64,000 nucleotides of DNA, from contig NZ_CP011253.3 of the NCBI RefSeq assembly GCF_000972785.3, positions 1,550,001 through 1,614,000 on the forward strand, read 5' to 3'. Of the stretch, positions 44,830-53,979 are shown piece by piece (within the stretch, counting starts at the first letter, position 1; every line of letters starts with the position of its first letter). The notes under the pieces are model-generated. The model did no database searches and had not been told where the DNA came from. It saw only the letters and a program-made list of their open reading frames with translations. The translations under genes and the position numbers were made by a program. The DNA is from Pandoraea oxalativorans. Its GTDB lineage: Bacteria > Pseudomonadota > Gammaproteobacteria > Burkholderiales > Burkholderiaceae.

Positions 44830-45077
44830 GCGTTTGGCGAGATGGCAGTCATCGGGGTCATCGCGATGCGCAGGGTTCGCGGGGCGACGCGCAAGCCAAG
44901 CCGTCGGCGGCCAACGGCGGCGCGCGGCGCGCGACGCGCTACGGCGCAGACTATCGGTACGATGCGTCGAGCCCGGTGCAGATTCTCGGCATGGGCGGCA
45001 AGGTCGACCCTGCAGTGTGGCGCAGCCTGAGCGACGCCGAGCGCAAGCGGATGCAAACGGCGGCGCAGAGTCACTGA
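44820..45077 (+). CDS. Small 85-aa protein coupled to the 542-aa gene
   Basis: Starts at a GTG inside the last codons of the previous gene with GGAG 5 nt upstream, so it is probably translated by coupling. The first 45 residues are hydrophilic and Arg/Gly/Ala rich; the C-terminus has an ordered motif, YRYDASSPVQILGMGGKVD, followed by an amphipathic segment PAVWRSLSDAERKRMQ. No signal peptide or helix for a membrane. Function unknown; a partner or chaperone of the 542-aa protein is possible. Confidence 0.5.
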   Translation: MALSVWRDGSHRGHRDAQGSRGDAQAKPSAANGGARRATRYGADYRYDASSPVQILGMGGKVDPAVWRSLSDAERKRMQTAAQSH

Positions 45078-45199
45078 TCGCTTGGCTGTCGATGGGCGAT
45101 CGATACGGTCATACACGAGCTTACCGCGTGATCTCGACTGTCGTGATCGCCAGCGCTGGGGGTGTGCCGTCCCGGAGGACCGCACACCTCGCCTCCTGA

Positions 45200-45307
45200 T
45201 TACCAGCGGTGCTGGTACGTGGCGGTGAGCGTGATGCCGGGTGCGGGCAAGTGGCTCGTGTTGTTGCTGTTACGCATCAGCTGGCTGTAAAGCGGGTAGT
45301 AGTACCG
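45200..45307 (-). pseudogene. Severed C-terminal 35 codons of the TonB-dependent receptor
   Basis: Read on the minus strand, 45307 to 45200 encodes R-YYYPLYSQLMRNSN...TATYQHRW and a stop. This is the last beta-strand of a TonB-dependent receptor with the terminal Trp needed for barrel assembly. It continues in frame from FNR at 46646 once the insertion sequence and one target copy are removed. Confidence 0.9.
45303..45307. repeat. Left target-site duplication (TACCG)
   Basis: Five-base copy of the receptor sequence directly outside the left end of the insertion sequence; matches 46644-46648. Confidence 0.88.
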
Positions 45308-45338
45308 TGGAGTTGACCCTGTAAAACCGGACACACCA

Positions 45339-46226
45339 TCACACTAAGGTTGCTGAATCCATCGAGCGCCGGAACTCGCGAGGCGAGCGGTATTTCAGCG
45401 CGCTATGGGGGTGCTTCTCGTTGTAATGCTCAAATGCAATGGCCAGATTGTGAGCAGCGGTTGCAGCATCCGGCTTCGGCATGAAGGCGACGTAGTCGCG
45501 CTTCATCGTTTTCACGAAGCTCTCGGCCATGCCGTTACTTTGCGGACTGCACACGGGCGTGGTCAATGGCTTTAGTCCGATGTTCATCGCAAACCGGCGC
45601 GTATCGTCAGCCGTATAGCCCGAACCATTGTCGCTCAGCCACTCGATTTCGGACGGCGTATGCACCTCGTTGCCGAACCGATTTTCCACTGCGGCCAGCA
45701 TCACGTCGCGCACAATGTCGCCGCTGTGGCCTGCTGTCGTCGCCGCCCAGCTCATCGCTTCTCGGTCGCAGCAATCCAGCGCAAACGTCACACGCAGCGG
45801 CTCGCCGTTGTCGCAGCGGAACTCGAAGCCGTCCGAGCACCATCGCTGATTGCTGCGCGCGACGGCCACTTTGCCATCATGTCGACGGTGGGCTCGCGGC
45901 GCAATCGGTCGGCGCTGCGTCAGCAGCCCATGCGTTCGCATGATGCGATAAATGCGCTTGGCATTGAACGGCGCCAGTCCAACTGCAACGCGCTCGTTGC
46001 GCAACGTGCCCCAAACCCGCCGGTAGCCATAGCTGGGCAAATCGCCGACGACACGGCGGATTTCCTCGACTACAGTTTCGTCGTCGGTCGGCCTTGATTG
46101 CCGGCCATCGCGCCACGTCGCCGGACGCGACAGTCGTGCCGATACGTTCGAGCGCGACACGCCGAGAACTTCACAGACCAGTTTCACTGGCCGTCCTCCG
46201 GCAGCAAGGGCGAGTGCGCTATCCAT
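45339..46226 (-). CDS. IS2-group transposase OrfB (DDE integrase domain)
   Basis: 295 aa as a separate frame. [17 protein letters not shown] holds the first catalytic Asp, [14 protein letters not shown] the second, and [15 protein letters not shown] the Glu, the full DDE triad. The sequence order (PTYGYRRVW-like, [15 protein letters not shown]) is that of IS2 OrfB. It is normally made as an OrfAB fusion by -1 frameshifting at an A7 run read on the minus strand (46232-46226), which here sits exactly at the OrfB ATG. Intact, so the element may still be active. Confidence 0.95.
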   Translation of the reverse strand: MDSALALAAGGRPVKLVCEVLGVSRSNVSARLSRPATWRDGRQSRPTDDETVVEEIRRVVGDLPSYGYRRVWGTLRNERVAVGLAPFNAKRIYRIMRTHGLLTQRRPIAPRAHRRHDGKVAVARSNQRWCSDGFEFRCDNGEPLRVTFALDCCDREAMSWAATTAGHSGDIVRDVMLAAVENRFGNEVHTPSEIEWLSDNGSGYTADDTRRFAMNIGLKPLTTPVCSPQSNGMAESFVKTMKRDYVAFMPKPDAATAAHNLAIAFEHYNEKHPHSALKYRSPREFRRSMDSATLV

Positions 46227-46579
46227 TTTTTTGCTCGGCTGTATTCAACTGCTTCCCGGAGAATCTCGTTCTCCATTGTTTTTTTGCCGAGCATCCGTTG
46301 CAGCTCGCGAATCTGCTTGAGCGCATCAGCCAACTCCGATGCCGGAACCACTTCTTCGCCAGCCTTGACCGCTGACAGGCTACCGTCCTGGTACAGCTTG
46401 CGCCAGTGGAATAGCTGGTTCGGGTTCACGCCGTAATGGCGCGCGACCATTGAAACCGATTTTCCCGGTTCGAAACTCTCGCGAACCATCGACAGTTTCT
46501 GCTCCGCCGTCCAGCGACGCCGGCGCTCTGGGCCCGTCAACACTTCCATCACTTCCTGCTTGGTGTTAGTCAAAAACAC
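46184..46579 (-). CDS. IS2-group OrfA (helix-turn-helix protein)
   Basis: 131 aa. [20 protein letters not shown] and [21 protein letters not shown] form the IS3-type helix-turn-helix; a leucine-zipper-like segment ([22 protein letters not shown]) follows. It binds the terminal repeats and represses or contributes to the OrfAB transposase. The reading frame overlaps orfB by 43 bp, with the A7 slippery run encoding the KK of its RAKKW segment. Confidence 0.93.
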   Translation of the reverse strand: MFLTNTKQEVMEVLTGPERRRRWTAEQKLSMVRESFEPGKSVSMVARHYGVNPNQLFHWRKLYQDGSLSAVKAGEEVVPASELADALKQIRELQRMLGKKTMENEILREAVEYSRAKKWIAHSPLLPEDGQ

Positions 46580-46627
46580 AGTCTTATGCCTACCCGTTAT
46601 TGTAAGTGGGTCGCTGTGTCCGGTGTT

Positions 46628-49051
46628 TCATGGGGCCGCTCCATACCGGTTGAACAGGTTCTGTATGCCGAGGGTCGCGGTGTCGTTCTTCGTGACTTCG
46701 TAGCGGCTGATCACGTCGACCGTCGTGTAGCTGGTCGTGTCCATCCGGCCGAAACCGTTCACGCCGTTCAGACGGTAGTCGCGTGCGGAAAAGTACGTGA
46801 CCTGAAGGCGATTGCTCCACTTCGGCGTGGGTTTGAACTGGACATAACCCGTGAGTTTGAGCGGCGGAATACGGTAGCCGCTCATGTCCTGGCTGTTCGC
46901 GCCTTGCGGCGTTTCACGGCCCTGCATCCAGGTGAACGTTCCGCCCAGCCCCCAGCGCTCGTCTTCCGACAGGTAGTCCGCGGCACCTTCGACGCCGAAG
47001 ATATGTTCCGCCGTACGCGTGAGGATCAGGCCGTTATTGAAGCTCTGCACGTCGCCGAGATCCGACGTCGTGTAGAACACGGCAAGCGACGTGAGCGTGT
47101 TGCCGAAGACACCGCGCCATCCCAACTCGTAGTTGTTCGTCTTGACCGGACGCAGGTCCGACGAATTGATGTCGAAGCCCGGTCGCGCGTTACGCACCTG
47201 CACGCCGATGTCCGGCAGGCTGAAGCCCTGACTGAATGCGGCGTAGAACTCGTGGCCTTTGACCGGCGAGTACGTCACACCGAGATTGCCGAGAACGGCG
47301 CTATAGTCGACCGTGCCGCCTTTCACGCCAACGGGATTCGCGACTTTCGACTGCGATAGCGGCACGAAGTCGTTGAAGCTCGCCGTCGCGTACTGGTAGC
47401 GAAGGCCACCTTCCGTCGACCAGTGATCGTTGAACTTGTGCTGAAGCTGCGCGAACCCCCCCAGACTTCGCGTGGTGAGCGGCGGCAGATACGTGGCTTC
47501 GCCAATCTTGCGGAAGACGCGGCCGCCGCTCGCGTCATATAGCTTTGGGTCGAAGATATCGAGTGGCATATCGCTCTTTTCCTGCTCGAAGTCCATGCCC
47601 CAGACGAGTCGTGTCTTCTTCTGCGTGCCAAACGGTGTCTTGATTGTCAGACGACTGCCGAAGACGGTGGAATCCTGCGACGTCTGATCGACGTTCGCCC
47701 CGCGTGTGGCCACGGCACGCGCATCGAAGGGCGTAAATCGGGTGAAGTAATCGCGGTAGTAGAACTGTGCCGAAAGCTGACTGCCCAGCAGGTCGCGGTG
47801 TTCGTACTCCAGATTCACGAGCGTATTGCGAATCTGGTTCTGCTCGTCGAGCTGAAGTCCGTCAATGCCGCGTGCGGGCACGCTGCCTGCAGGCAGGCGG
47901 GCCACGGAAGGGTCCGACGCGTAGCGCGTATCCTGCGACGAGTTGATATGGCTGACCGACAACAGCACACGCTGGTCCGGGGCGAAACGCAGCCCGAGTT
48001 TGCCGCCGATGTTGTAGTTGTTCGATGAGAACAGGTCGCCCTGGCTCGGCTCGGGGGCGATGCGATTGCCGCGCGCGTCGTAGCTGTTGCCGATTCGACG
48101 GCCACCGACATCGAGCGCATAGTCGATCATGTCGTGGCTGCCGGAGAAGTGCTGCTGAATGTCGGCACTCAGGCCGTCTGCGCGCAGTCGCGACAGCGGC
48201 GAAGTCAACGAGACGGTGGTGTCGGCTTTGGGCTCACCCCCGGCGGGCCGCGTGGTGATCGAGACGATACCGCCTGTCGCACCCCCACCATAAATGGAGC
48301 TACTGCCGCGCAAGACCTCGATGCGTTCCACCAACGCCGGATCGACGTTGGCGAGATTGCGCGACGAGTCGCGGTTGGTGTTCAGCGGCACACCGTCGAG
48401 CAACACCAGCATGCCGCGTCCGCGAAGCGTCTGCCCGTAATCCGTGACCGTGCGGCTGGAGTCGGCCATGCCTGGCACCACTTTGGCCAGCACCGTCGCG
48501 AGGGTGCCCGAGGCGGCTTTAAGCTCGTCGAGCTCGGCGCGTTCGATGACCGTTACCTGACGCGTCGGCCGAACAAGATCGCTCGACGTACGCGACGCCG
48601 TCACTTCGACCGGGGCCAACGCCAGAGGAATCGCGGGCGCGGCGGTGGGCGTCTCGGCTTTCTTCTCAGGAGCGGCGACCAGCGTGTAGCCCTGATTCCC
48701 GCTGCGGCGGTAGGCGATGCCGCTGTTCTGAAGCAGCGCGGACAGTGCGGACTCGGCGGTCATGGTGCCGCGAACCGTGGGGGCGGTCTTGCCGCTCACC
48801 AGGTCAGGGGAAAAGAAAAGTTGCAGATTGGCCTGACGCCCGAGGAGCACGAGCGCGTCGGACAACGACTGCGCTGGCACGTTGACGTCAATCGCAGCAC
48901 TGGCCTTTGCAGCGGTGCCCCCGTTTGCCGTTTGCGCAGCAGCGCGCTGGGGCTGAGTGCTCAGGGCAGTCAGCGCGGCGAGAAAAATCAGTGATGCGGT
49001 CGTTTGCGGACGGCGCGATCGGGAACGGCGGGCGTGTGTAGAACCTTTCAC
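46628..49051 (-). pseudogene. TonB-dependent siderophore receptor (FecA-like), truncated by the IS
   Basis: The host part covers 802 codons (49051 to 46646); four codons from the IS then lead to a stop. A signal peptide is followed by an STN signalling domain (residues 50-110: VPAQSLSDALVLLGRQANLQL), as in receptors that signal to FecR/FecI, then a plug (ASGTLATVLAKVVPGM, LRGRGMLVLLDGVPL, IEVLRGSSSIYGGGATGG) and a barrel ending at NLFNR. The last 34 residues, including the terminal Trp, are cut off at 45200-45307. The intact protein would have been about 836 aa. The receptor is probably not assembled. Confidence 0.92.
46644..46648. repeat. Right target-site duplication (TACCG)
   Basis: Second copy of the 5-bp target, directly outside the right end of the insertion sequence. 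Confidence 0.88.
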
Positions 49052-49142
49052 GGCTGTTGGTCTCGTTTCGAATTTTGATGGATTCGCCGCTTAGCGACTC
49101 AGGCGAACTATCGGAAGACGAAACGCCGGACCAAAACCTGAA

Positions 49143-50192
49143 TTACTTCGAAGAAATTTTTACGGTGCCGTCGGTGAGCGTCTGCACCCTGACCGGCAGG
49201 AACTGGGGCAGCGCCGCGAGCAGTTCGTCGGTGTTATCCGCGCTGAAGACACTGGTGACGCGAAGCTGCCCGACGGCGTCGTTGGCGACGATCACCGGCG
49301 ACGGCCGGTACAGCGTGACTTCGTGCGCGACATCGGCCAGCGTCGCGTTCCTGAAGATCAACTTTCCGTCGCGCCATGCCAGCGCCGTCGACAGATCCAC
49401 CGGGCTGGCCGATGCGACGGTACCGTCCGGCTGAACCGTCGTGCCAAGACCTTTCGTGAGCAGTGCGGACGTTTTTTTCGTCGCGCCAGCCGTTTGTGCG
49501 GGCACGCCGTCCACCGTCACCGAGCCGGATTCGACGGCGACGGACACATGCTTTTCGATGCGGCGCACATCGAAGCGCGTCCCGGTGACCGTGACCCGCC
49601 CGGTACCGGCATCGACCACGAAGGGGCGCGAGGCATCGCGCGTGACGGAGAACATCGCTTCGCCGTCGAGCAACGTCACGGTGCGCTGCGCGGGGGTGAA
49701 GCGCACCTGAATATGCGTGCGGGTATTGAGTTCGACCACCGTGCCGTCGGCAAGCGTCACACTGCGTCGTTCGCCTGGACGAGTGGCGATCTCCTGTGTC
49801 TGAGCGGGCGCGGCGCCGGATGGCGTGAGTTGTGCGAGGTGTTCTGGCGACCGAGTGACGGAGGGCAGCATCATTGCGCCCAGCCCGATGGCGAATATGC
49901 AAACGCATGCGACGGCGATCCATCGACCGGCGGTGCTGCGGCTCGCGCGGCGATTGACCACTTCCGGCCCGACATCGGCGATTCCAGGTTCGGCCAATGC
50001 ACGCAGACGCCCGACCGGCACGGCCGCCGCTGCCTGCCATACGCGATCCAGTGCGGCGTATTCCGCGCGGTGCAGGGGGTCGGCGGACAGCCACGCGTCG
50101 CGCGACGCGCGCTCGGCGTCGGAAAACGCGCCGCTATGGGCTCTCGTGAACCAGAGCGCGGCTTCTTCGCGAATACGTTCAGAGGCTGGCAT
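49143..50192 (-). CDS. fecR: FecR-like anti-sigma/sigma-activator protein
   Basis: 349 aa. The cytoplasmic N-domain (residues 1-85: EEAALWFTRAHSGAFSDAERA, AWLSADPLHRAEYAALDRVW) is typical of FecR, followed by a single membrane helix (about 91-110) and a periplasmic FecR domain (RPGERRSVTLADGTVVELN, LLDGEAMFSV, VTGTRFDVRR) with a C-terminal STN-interacting domain. It relays receptor occupancy to the ECF sigma factor. No Shine-Dalgarno precedes the ATG at 50192; instead there is a 12-bp triplicated repeat in its leader. Confidence 0.92.
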   Translation of the reverse strand: MPASERIREEAALWFTRAHSGAFSDAERASRDAWLSADPLHRAEYAALDRVWQAAAAVPVGRLRALAEPGIADVGPEVVNRRASRSTAGRWIAVACVCIFAIGLGAMMLPSVTRSPEHLAQLTPSGAAPAQTQEIATRPGERRSVTLADGTVVELNTRTHIQVRFTPAQRTVTLLDGEAMFSVTRDASRPFVVDAGTGRVTVTGTRFDVRRIEKHVSVAVESGSVTVDGVPAQTAGATKKTSALLTKGLGTTVQPDGTVASASPVDLSTALAWRDGKLIFRNATLADVAHEVTLYRPSPVIVANDAVGQLRVTSVFSADNTDELLAALPQFLPVRVQTLTDGTVKISSK

Positions 50193-50206
50193 CGAAAGGG
50201 GCGGAG

Positions 50207-50242
50207 AAATGAGCGGGGAAATGAGCGGGGAAATGAGCGGGG
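50207..50242. repeat. Three perfect 12-bp tandem repeats in the fecR leader
   Basis: AAATGAGCGGGG is repeated three times without error, 15-50 nt upstream of the fecR start on the minus strand. The same stretch on the sense strand is pyrimidine-rich and contains no ribosome site. Copy number may vary between strains. Confidence 0.9.
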
Positions 50243-50315
50243 ACAGCGGGGCGCATTTGACGGAACCGACCGTCTGGCAGACGAGAATAGATCAGACCGA
50301 GCATAGGCATGCGCG

Positions 50316-50816
50316 TCACTGAGGCGCCAGAGGACCGAGACGTTCGCGCAAATGTTTCATCGCCCGAATCATATACTTCTCGACCATATTTTTCGAAACA
50401 TCGAGCCGCTCGGCGATCTCTTGCTGGCTGCAACCGTCAAGGCGCTGCCAGACGAAAACCTGTCGGCACTTCAGCGGAAGTTCGGACAACGCCGCTTCGA
50501 TGGCGTGCGCGAGTTGTGTCGCGTGAACTTCTTCTTCCGGATTGCCAGTCGCGGCTTCGAACGCCGACAGCGCGTCGAGCGTCGTCTGTTCTCGTCCGCG
50601 CTCGCGGCGAAAGGCGTCGATGGCGATATTGCGCGCAGTCTGATGCAAGTAGGCGCGCGGCTGCTCCGGCGGCGTTTCCAACTCAAGCACTCGCAGCAGC
50701 GAGTCCTGCGCCAGATCCTCGGCCTGATGCCGGTTGCTGAGCCGTCCCGTCCACGTGCGAAGCAACTCGTCGTAGTAGGCGAAGATGCCGCGAGGGCGCG
50801 CGGAGCTCGCCATCAA
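50316..50816 (-). CDS. fecI: FecI-like ECF sigma factor
   Basis: 166 aa. Region 2 is seen as YYDELLRTWTGRLSNRHQAEDLAQDSLLRVLE and PRAYLHQTARNIAIDAFRRE, region 4 as LSELPLKCRQVFVWQRLDGCSQQEIAERLDVSKNMVEKYM. It should direct RNA polymerase to the receptor promoter when FecR signals ligand uptake. A Fur-box-like sequence lies about 130 bp upstream. fecI, fecR and the receptor gene are in order on one strand. Confidence 0.93.
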   Translation of the reverse strand: MMASSARPRGIFAYYDELLRTWTGRLSNRHQAEDLAQDSLLRVLELETPPEQPRAYLHQTARNIAIDAFRRERGREQTTLDALSAFEAATGNPEEEVHATQLAHAIEAALSELPLKCRQVFVWQRLDGCSQQEIAERLDVSKNMVEKYMIRAMKHLRERLGPLAPQ

Positions 50817-50942
50817 TCGAGCGGCGCAAAGCGCCCGGAAGTACCGGCCCGGCGGGCAACGCGATGACGGAAGGAATGGGAAAGCACGAGGAAGTCTGGG
50901 GCCGAACGTAAAGGTCCGGCGCGTCGATACAGTCGTTAAATG

Positions 50943-50962
50943 CGACTGATTATCATTTCATT
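50943..50962. promoter_or_regulatory. Fur-box-like sequence upstream of fecI
   Basis: On the fecI strand the sequence reads GAAATGATAATCAGTCGC, which matches the core AATGATAATCA of the Fur consensus. An iron-repressed promoter is expected for a FecI operon. Confidence 0.6.
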
Positions 50963-51052
50963 TTTTGCATCGGTCAATACCGGAAAGCATGAGGCGCGAC
51001 GCACGAATCGGGTCGTCGCGTCGCGTATGGGGATTCAGGCGAGCGTTGCCGA

Positions 51053-52255
51053 TTACCAGTTCGTTTCCCGCTCCGGTGTGGCGGTGATCTTGTGGATCGA
51101 GAGGTCTGCGCCGTAGTACTCCTGTTCGTCGTCGAGCCGCAAACCGGTGATGCGTTTGATGACGCCGTACACAAGATAGCCGCCCGCGAAGGCGATCGCT
51201 ACACCCATCACCGTGCCGATCAACTGCGCGACGAAGCTCACACCGCCGAGTCCGCCGAGCGCCTTCTGTCCGAAGATGCCAGCCGACAGCCCGCCCCAGA
51301 TGCCGCACACGCCGTGCAGCGGCCACACGCCAAGCACATCGTCGATGCGCAGACGGTTCTGCGTCACCGTGAACAGCCACACGAACAGACCGCCTGCGAC
51401 TGCGCCCACGCCCAGCGCGCCGAGCGGATGCATGACGTCCGACCCTGCACACACCGCAACCAGTCCCGCAAGCGGCCCGTTATGGATGAAGCCGGGGTCG
51501 TCGCGTCCCACCCACATGGCGACCAGCGTGCCGCCGACCATTGCCATGAGCGAGTTGACGGCGACGAGCCCCGAGATGCCACCGACGCGCTGGGCGCTCA
51601 TCACGTTAAAACCGAACCAGCCGACGATCAGAATCCATGCGCCAAGCGCGAGGAACGGAATCGACGACGGCGGATGTGCGGCGACCTGACCCTGACCGTT
51701 GTAGCGCCCGCGCCGAGCACCGAGATGCAACACCGCCGCCAGACCAATCCATCCGCCCACGGCATGCACGACCACCGAACCTGCGAAATCGTGGAAGGGC
51801 GCGCCGAGCGTCCGGGTGAGCCAGTCCTGAACGCCGAGATGCCCATTCCACGCGATGCCCTCGAAGAAGGGGTAGATCACGCCAACGAGGAAGAACGTGG
51901 CCACCGACTGCGGATGAAACTTGGCGCGCTCGGCAATTCCACCCGACACGATGGCCGGGATGGCGGCCGCGAATGTCAGCAGAAAGAAGAATTTGATCAA
52001 CGCGTAGCCGTTGTGCTCGGACAGCACCGTGGCGCTCGACCAGAAGTCGACGCCATACGCGAGCGGATAACCGATGAAGAAATACGCGAGTCCCGAGACT
52101 GCGAAGTCCGTCAGGATCTTGACCAGAGCGTTGACCTGATTCTTCTTGCGGACGGTGCCAAGCTCGAGAAATGCGAAACCGGCGTGCATGGACAGCACCA
52201 GGATCGCGCCGAGCAGCAGAAACAGCACGTCGCCGGGTGTATTGGAATTGGGCAT
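51053..52255 (-). CDS. amt: Ammonium transporter (Amt family)
   Basis: 400 aa, 11 membrane helices. Family signatures visible: HAGFAFLELGTVRKKNQVNAL, DFAGSVVVHAVGGWIGLAAVL (DFAGxxVVHxxGG), the pore His in VAGGLFVWLFTV region partners, and DDVLGVWPLHGVCGIWGGL. It moves ammonium into the cytoplasm. The ATG at 52255 is used because the first helix begins just after it (MPNSNTPGDVLFLLLG); 43 codons upstream are open but hydrophilic/mixed. No glnK-type PII gene is next to it, unlike the usual glnK-amtB pair. Confidence 0.93.
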   Translation of the reverse strand: MPNSNTPGDVLFLLLGAILVLSMHAGFAFLELGTVRKKNQVNALVKILTDFAVSGLAYFFIGYPLAYGVDFWSSATVLSEHNGYALIKFFFLLTFAAAIPAIVSGGIAERAKFHPQSVATFFLVGVIYPFFEGIAWNGHLGVQDWLTRTLGAPFHDFAGSVVVHAVGGWIGLAAVLHLGARRGRYNGQGQVAAHPPSSIPFLALGAWILIVGWFGFNVMSAQRVGGISGLVAVNSLMAMVGGTLVAMWVGRDDPGFIHNGPLAGLVAVCAGSDVMHPLGALGVGAVAGGLFVWLFTVTQNRLRIDDVLGVWPLHGVCGIWGGLSAGIFGQKALGGLGGVSFVAQLIGTVMGVAIAFAGGYLVYGVIKRITGLRLDDEQEYYGADLSIHKITATPERETNW

Positions 52256-52708
52256 GAATGTGCTCTTTTGGTGCAAACGTGAGAAGAGAGGAAGATATGC
52301 AAGAGCGATGCCAACAATCACCAGAGTATTGATATGTATGAATGTTTTATCTGGTGACGTGGTTGCGGGCACGTTCGATTGCACGTTCGTGGTGCCGTGG
52401 CGGCGCGACGAGAACGTTCGTCGTGCATACCGGCATGGCGCTCGTCAGGAAACGCTAACGATGGCGGATGGAAAAGCGGTGAAAGGCGAGGAGGCGTCAC
52501 ACGCGATGCGTGCCGTCGGCACGCAGTATAGAATCGGACGTTCTCGCGGCGGAGCGACCCCGCTGCCCGCCGGTGCCGATCCCGCGAACCCGCCCAACCG
52601 GCGTCGCTATCGTGTCAAAAGCCGTGTCAAAGCCGTGCCAAAACAACGAGATCGCAACGAGATCGCATCGACAACAGCAAAACAACAGACAAATCTCTGA
52701 GGAAACCC
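52256..52708. promoter_or_regulatory. 453-bp divergent spacer, amt / monooxygenase-fold gene
   Basis: No ORF is convincing. The 52310-52350 part is relatively AT-rich and may hold the amt promoter. A run of repeated short words (AAAGCCGTG, AACGAGATCGCA in duplicate at 52647-52670) lies just before the ribosome site of the 99-aa gene. Confidence 0.35.
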
Positions 52709-53008
52709 ATGATCTTTGAAATCGCCCAGATCGAAGTGAAGCCAGGCAAAGAAGCCGAGTTCGAACAAGGTGTCGCGAAGGCCGCGCCGCTGTTCAAGGG
52801 ATCGAAAGGCTGCCACGGCATGCGTCTGCTCAAGTCCATAGAGCAACCGACGCATTACAGCCTCGTCGTCACCTGGGAAACGCTCGAAGACCACACCGTT
52901 CACTTCCGCAATTCGGAAGCCTTCCAGCAATGGCGCGCGCTGGTGAGCGATTGCTTCGCCTCGCCGCCGAACGTCGGCCACGTGACGGAAGCGCTGATCG
53001 GCTTCTAA
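52709..53008 (+). CDS. Antibiotic-biosynthesis-monooxygenase (ABM) fold protein
   Basis: 99 aa ferredoxin-like dimeric domain: MIFEIAQIEVKPGKEAEFEQGV, then GCHGMRLLKSIEQPTHYSLVVTWETLEDHTVHF with the conserved W and H positions. Such small proteins act as oxygenases or as degradation-pathway isomerase-like helpers. GAGGAAA lies 5 nt before the ATG. It stands at the front of the catabolic cluster and may belong to it; substrate unknown. Confidence 0.85.
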   Translation: MIFEIAQIEVKPGKEAEFEQGVAKAAPLFKGSKGCHGMRLLKSIEQPTHYSLVVTWETLEDHTVHFRNSEAFQQWRALVSDCFASPPNVGHVTEALIGF

Positions 53009-53182
53009 ACCAGCACGGGTTCTGCGTCCGTTTCAATCAGGACGCAGTCGATGAAGCGGTGATGGAGCCCGTCTCCACCACCGCTTTTTCTTTTAGCGGG
53101 ACAGCTAGGGTTAACGCGATATGAGGCAACAAAAGTTTTCAGATAACATGCAAACCAGAAAAGCATCAAACGACAGGAACGG

Positions 53183-53914
53183 ATGACCACCAAGCCCAGA
53201 ACCCTGACCGAGCAGGTCGCACAGCAATTGCAGGAAGCGATCCGGCAGGGCGTCTACCCCGTCGGCAGTCGGCTGCCGACCGGCAAGCAACTCTCCGAAT
53301 CGTATGGCGTGAGTCCGGCGGTGATCCGCGAAGTGACGGAGCGCCTGCGTGCGCAGGGACTGATCGACAGCCGTCAGGGCGCAGGCGTGACCGTCAGGGC
53401 GCGTACGCCGCAAAGCGGCTTTCAGGTGCCAGTCGGCCAGGACGCCGCCGATCTCGCGAGCGTCTACGAATTGCGTCTGGATCTGGAGAGCACGGCTGCC
53501 GCGCTTGCCGCCGTTCGGCATACCGACGACGACATTTGTCAGCTCGAAACGATTCTCGGCAAACTCGAAACGCATCTGTATCACCCGGAGAACGGCGTCG
53601 AGTTCGATACCGCTTTCCATGCGGCCATCGCCCGCGCGACGCACAATCGCTATTACGCCGACTTGTTGCAGTATCTGAATCTCCAAATCCGTCAGGTCGT
53701 GCAGGCCGCGCGCACCAATACGCTGCGTCACGAAGGCCTCGCGGCGCAGGTGCATCAGGAGCACGTGGCCGTGTTCGACGCCATCAAGGCGCGCGATCCG
53801 ATGCGCGCGCGTGAGGCGTCGCTCTCGCATCTGTTGAGTGCGTCGGGGCGTCTTGGCCTGACGCTTCCCGGGCGCGACATCATTACCGGCGCCGTTGCGC
53901 CGACGCGCCATTGA
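53183..53914 (+). CDS. GntR-family regulator (FadR/FCD subfamily)
   Basis: 243 aa. Winged helix at residues 5-75 (EQVAQQLQEAIRQGVYPVGSRLPTG, SYGVSPAVIREVTERLRAQGL), FCD effector domain at 85-230 with the metal/ligand His residues in FDTAFHAAIARATHN and HQEHVAVFDAIKARD. AGGAA precedes the ATG. It stands directly before the GlcD-like gene and is the natural local regulator of that cluster; the region before it (53110-53160) is AT-rich and may be the operator. Confidence 0.92.
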   Translation: MTTKPRTLTEQVAQQLQEAIRQGVYPVGSRLPTGKQLSESYGVSPAVIREVTERLRAQGLIDSRQGAGVTVRARTPQSGFQVPVGQDAADLASVYELRLDLESTAAALAAVRHTDDDICQLETILGKLETHLYHPENGVEFDTAFHAAIARATHNRYYADLLQYLNLQIRQVVQAARTNTLRHEGLAAQVHQEHVAVFDAIKARDPMRAREASLSHLLSASGRLGLTLPGRDIITGAVAPTRH

Positions 53915-53979
53915 TCCGCGAGCGGCCGCGCCATCGTCAGATGCCATCCCCCACACCGTAACCCCCGACGCGTGACCTC

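Larger units (their letters stand above)
45308..46643 (-). mobile_element. IS3-family (IS2-group) insertion sequence, complete
   Basis: 1336 bp. Ends are an imperfect inverted repeat of about 28 bp that begins TGGAG on both sides and shares CCGGACACA at the inner end. TACCG is duplicated on either side, the 5-bp duplication expected for IS2. It carries overlapping orfA and orfB. It has inserted in the 3' part of a TonB-dependent receptor gene, in the same orientation as that gene. Confidence 0.95.

Noticed and set aside
45308..46643. Composite transposon or genomic island
   Set aside because: A single IS copy with its own 5-bp target duplication and no cargo; no second flanking copy in the window.
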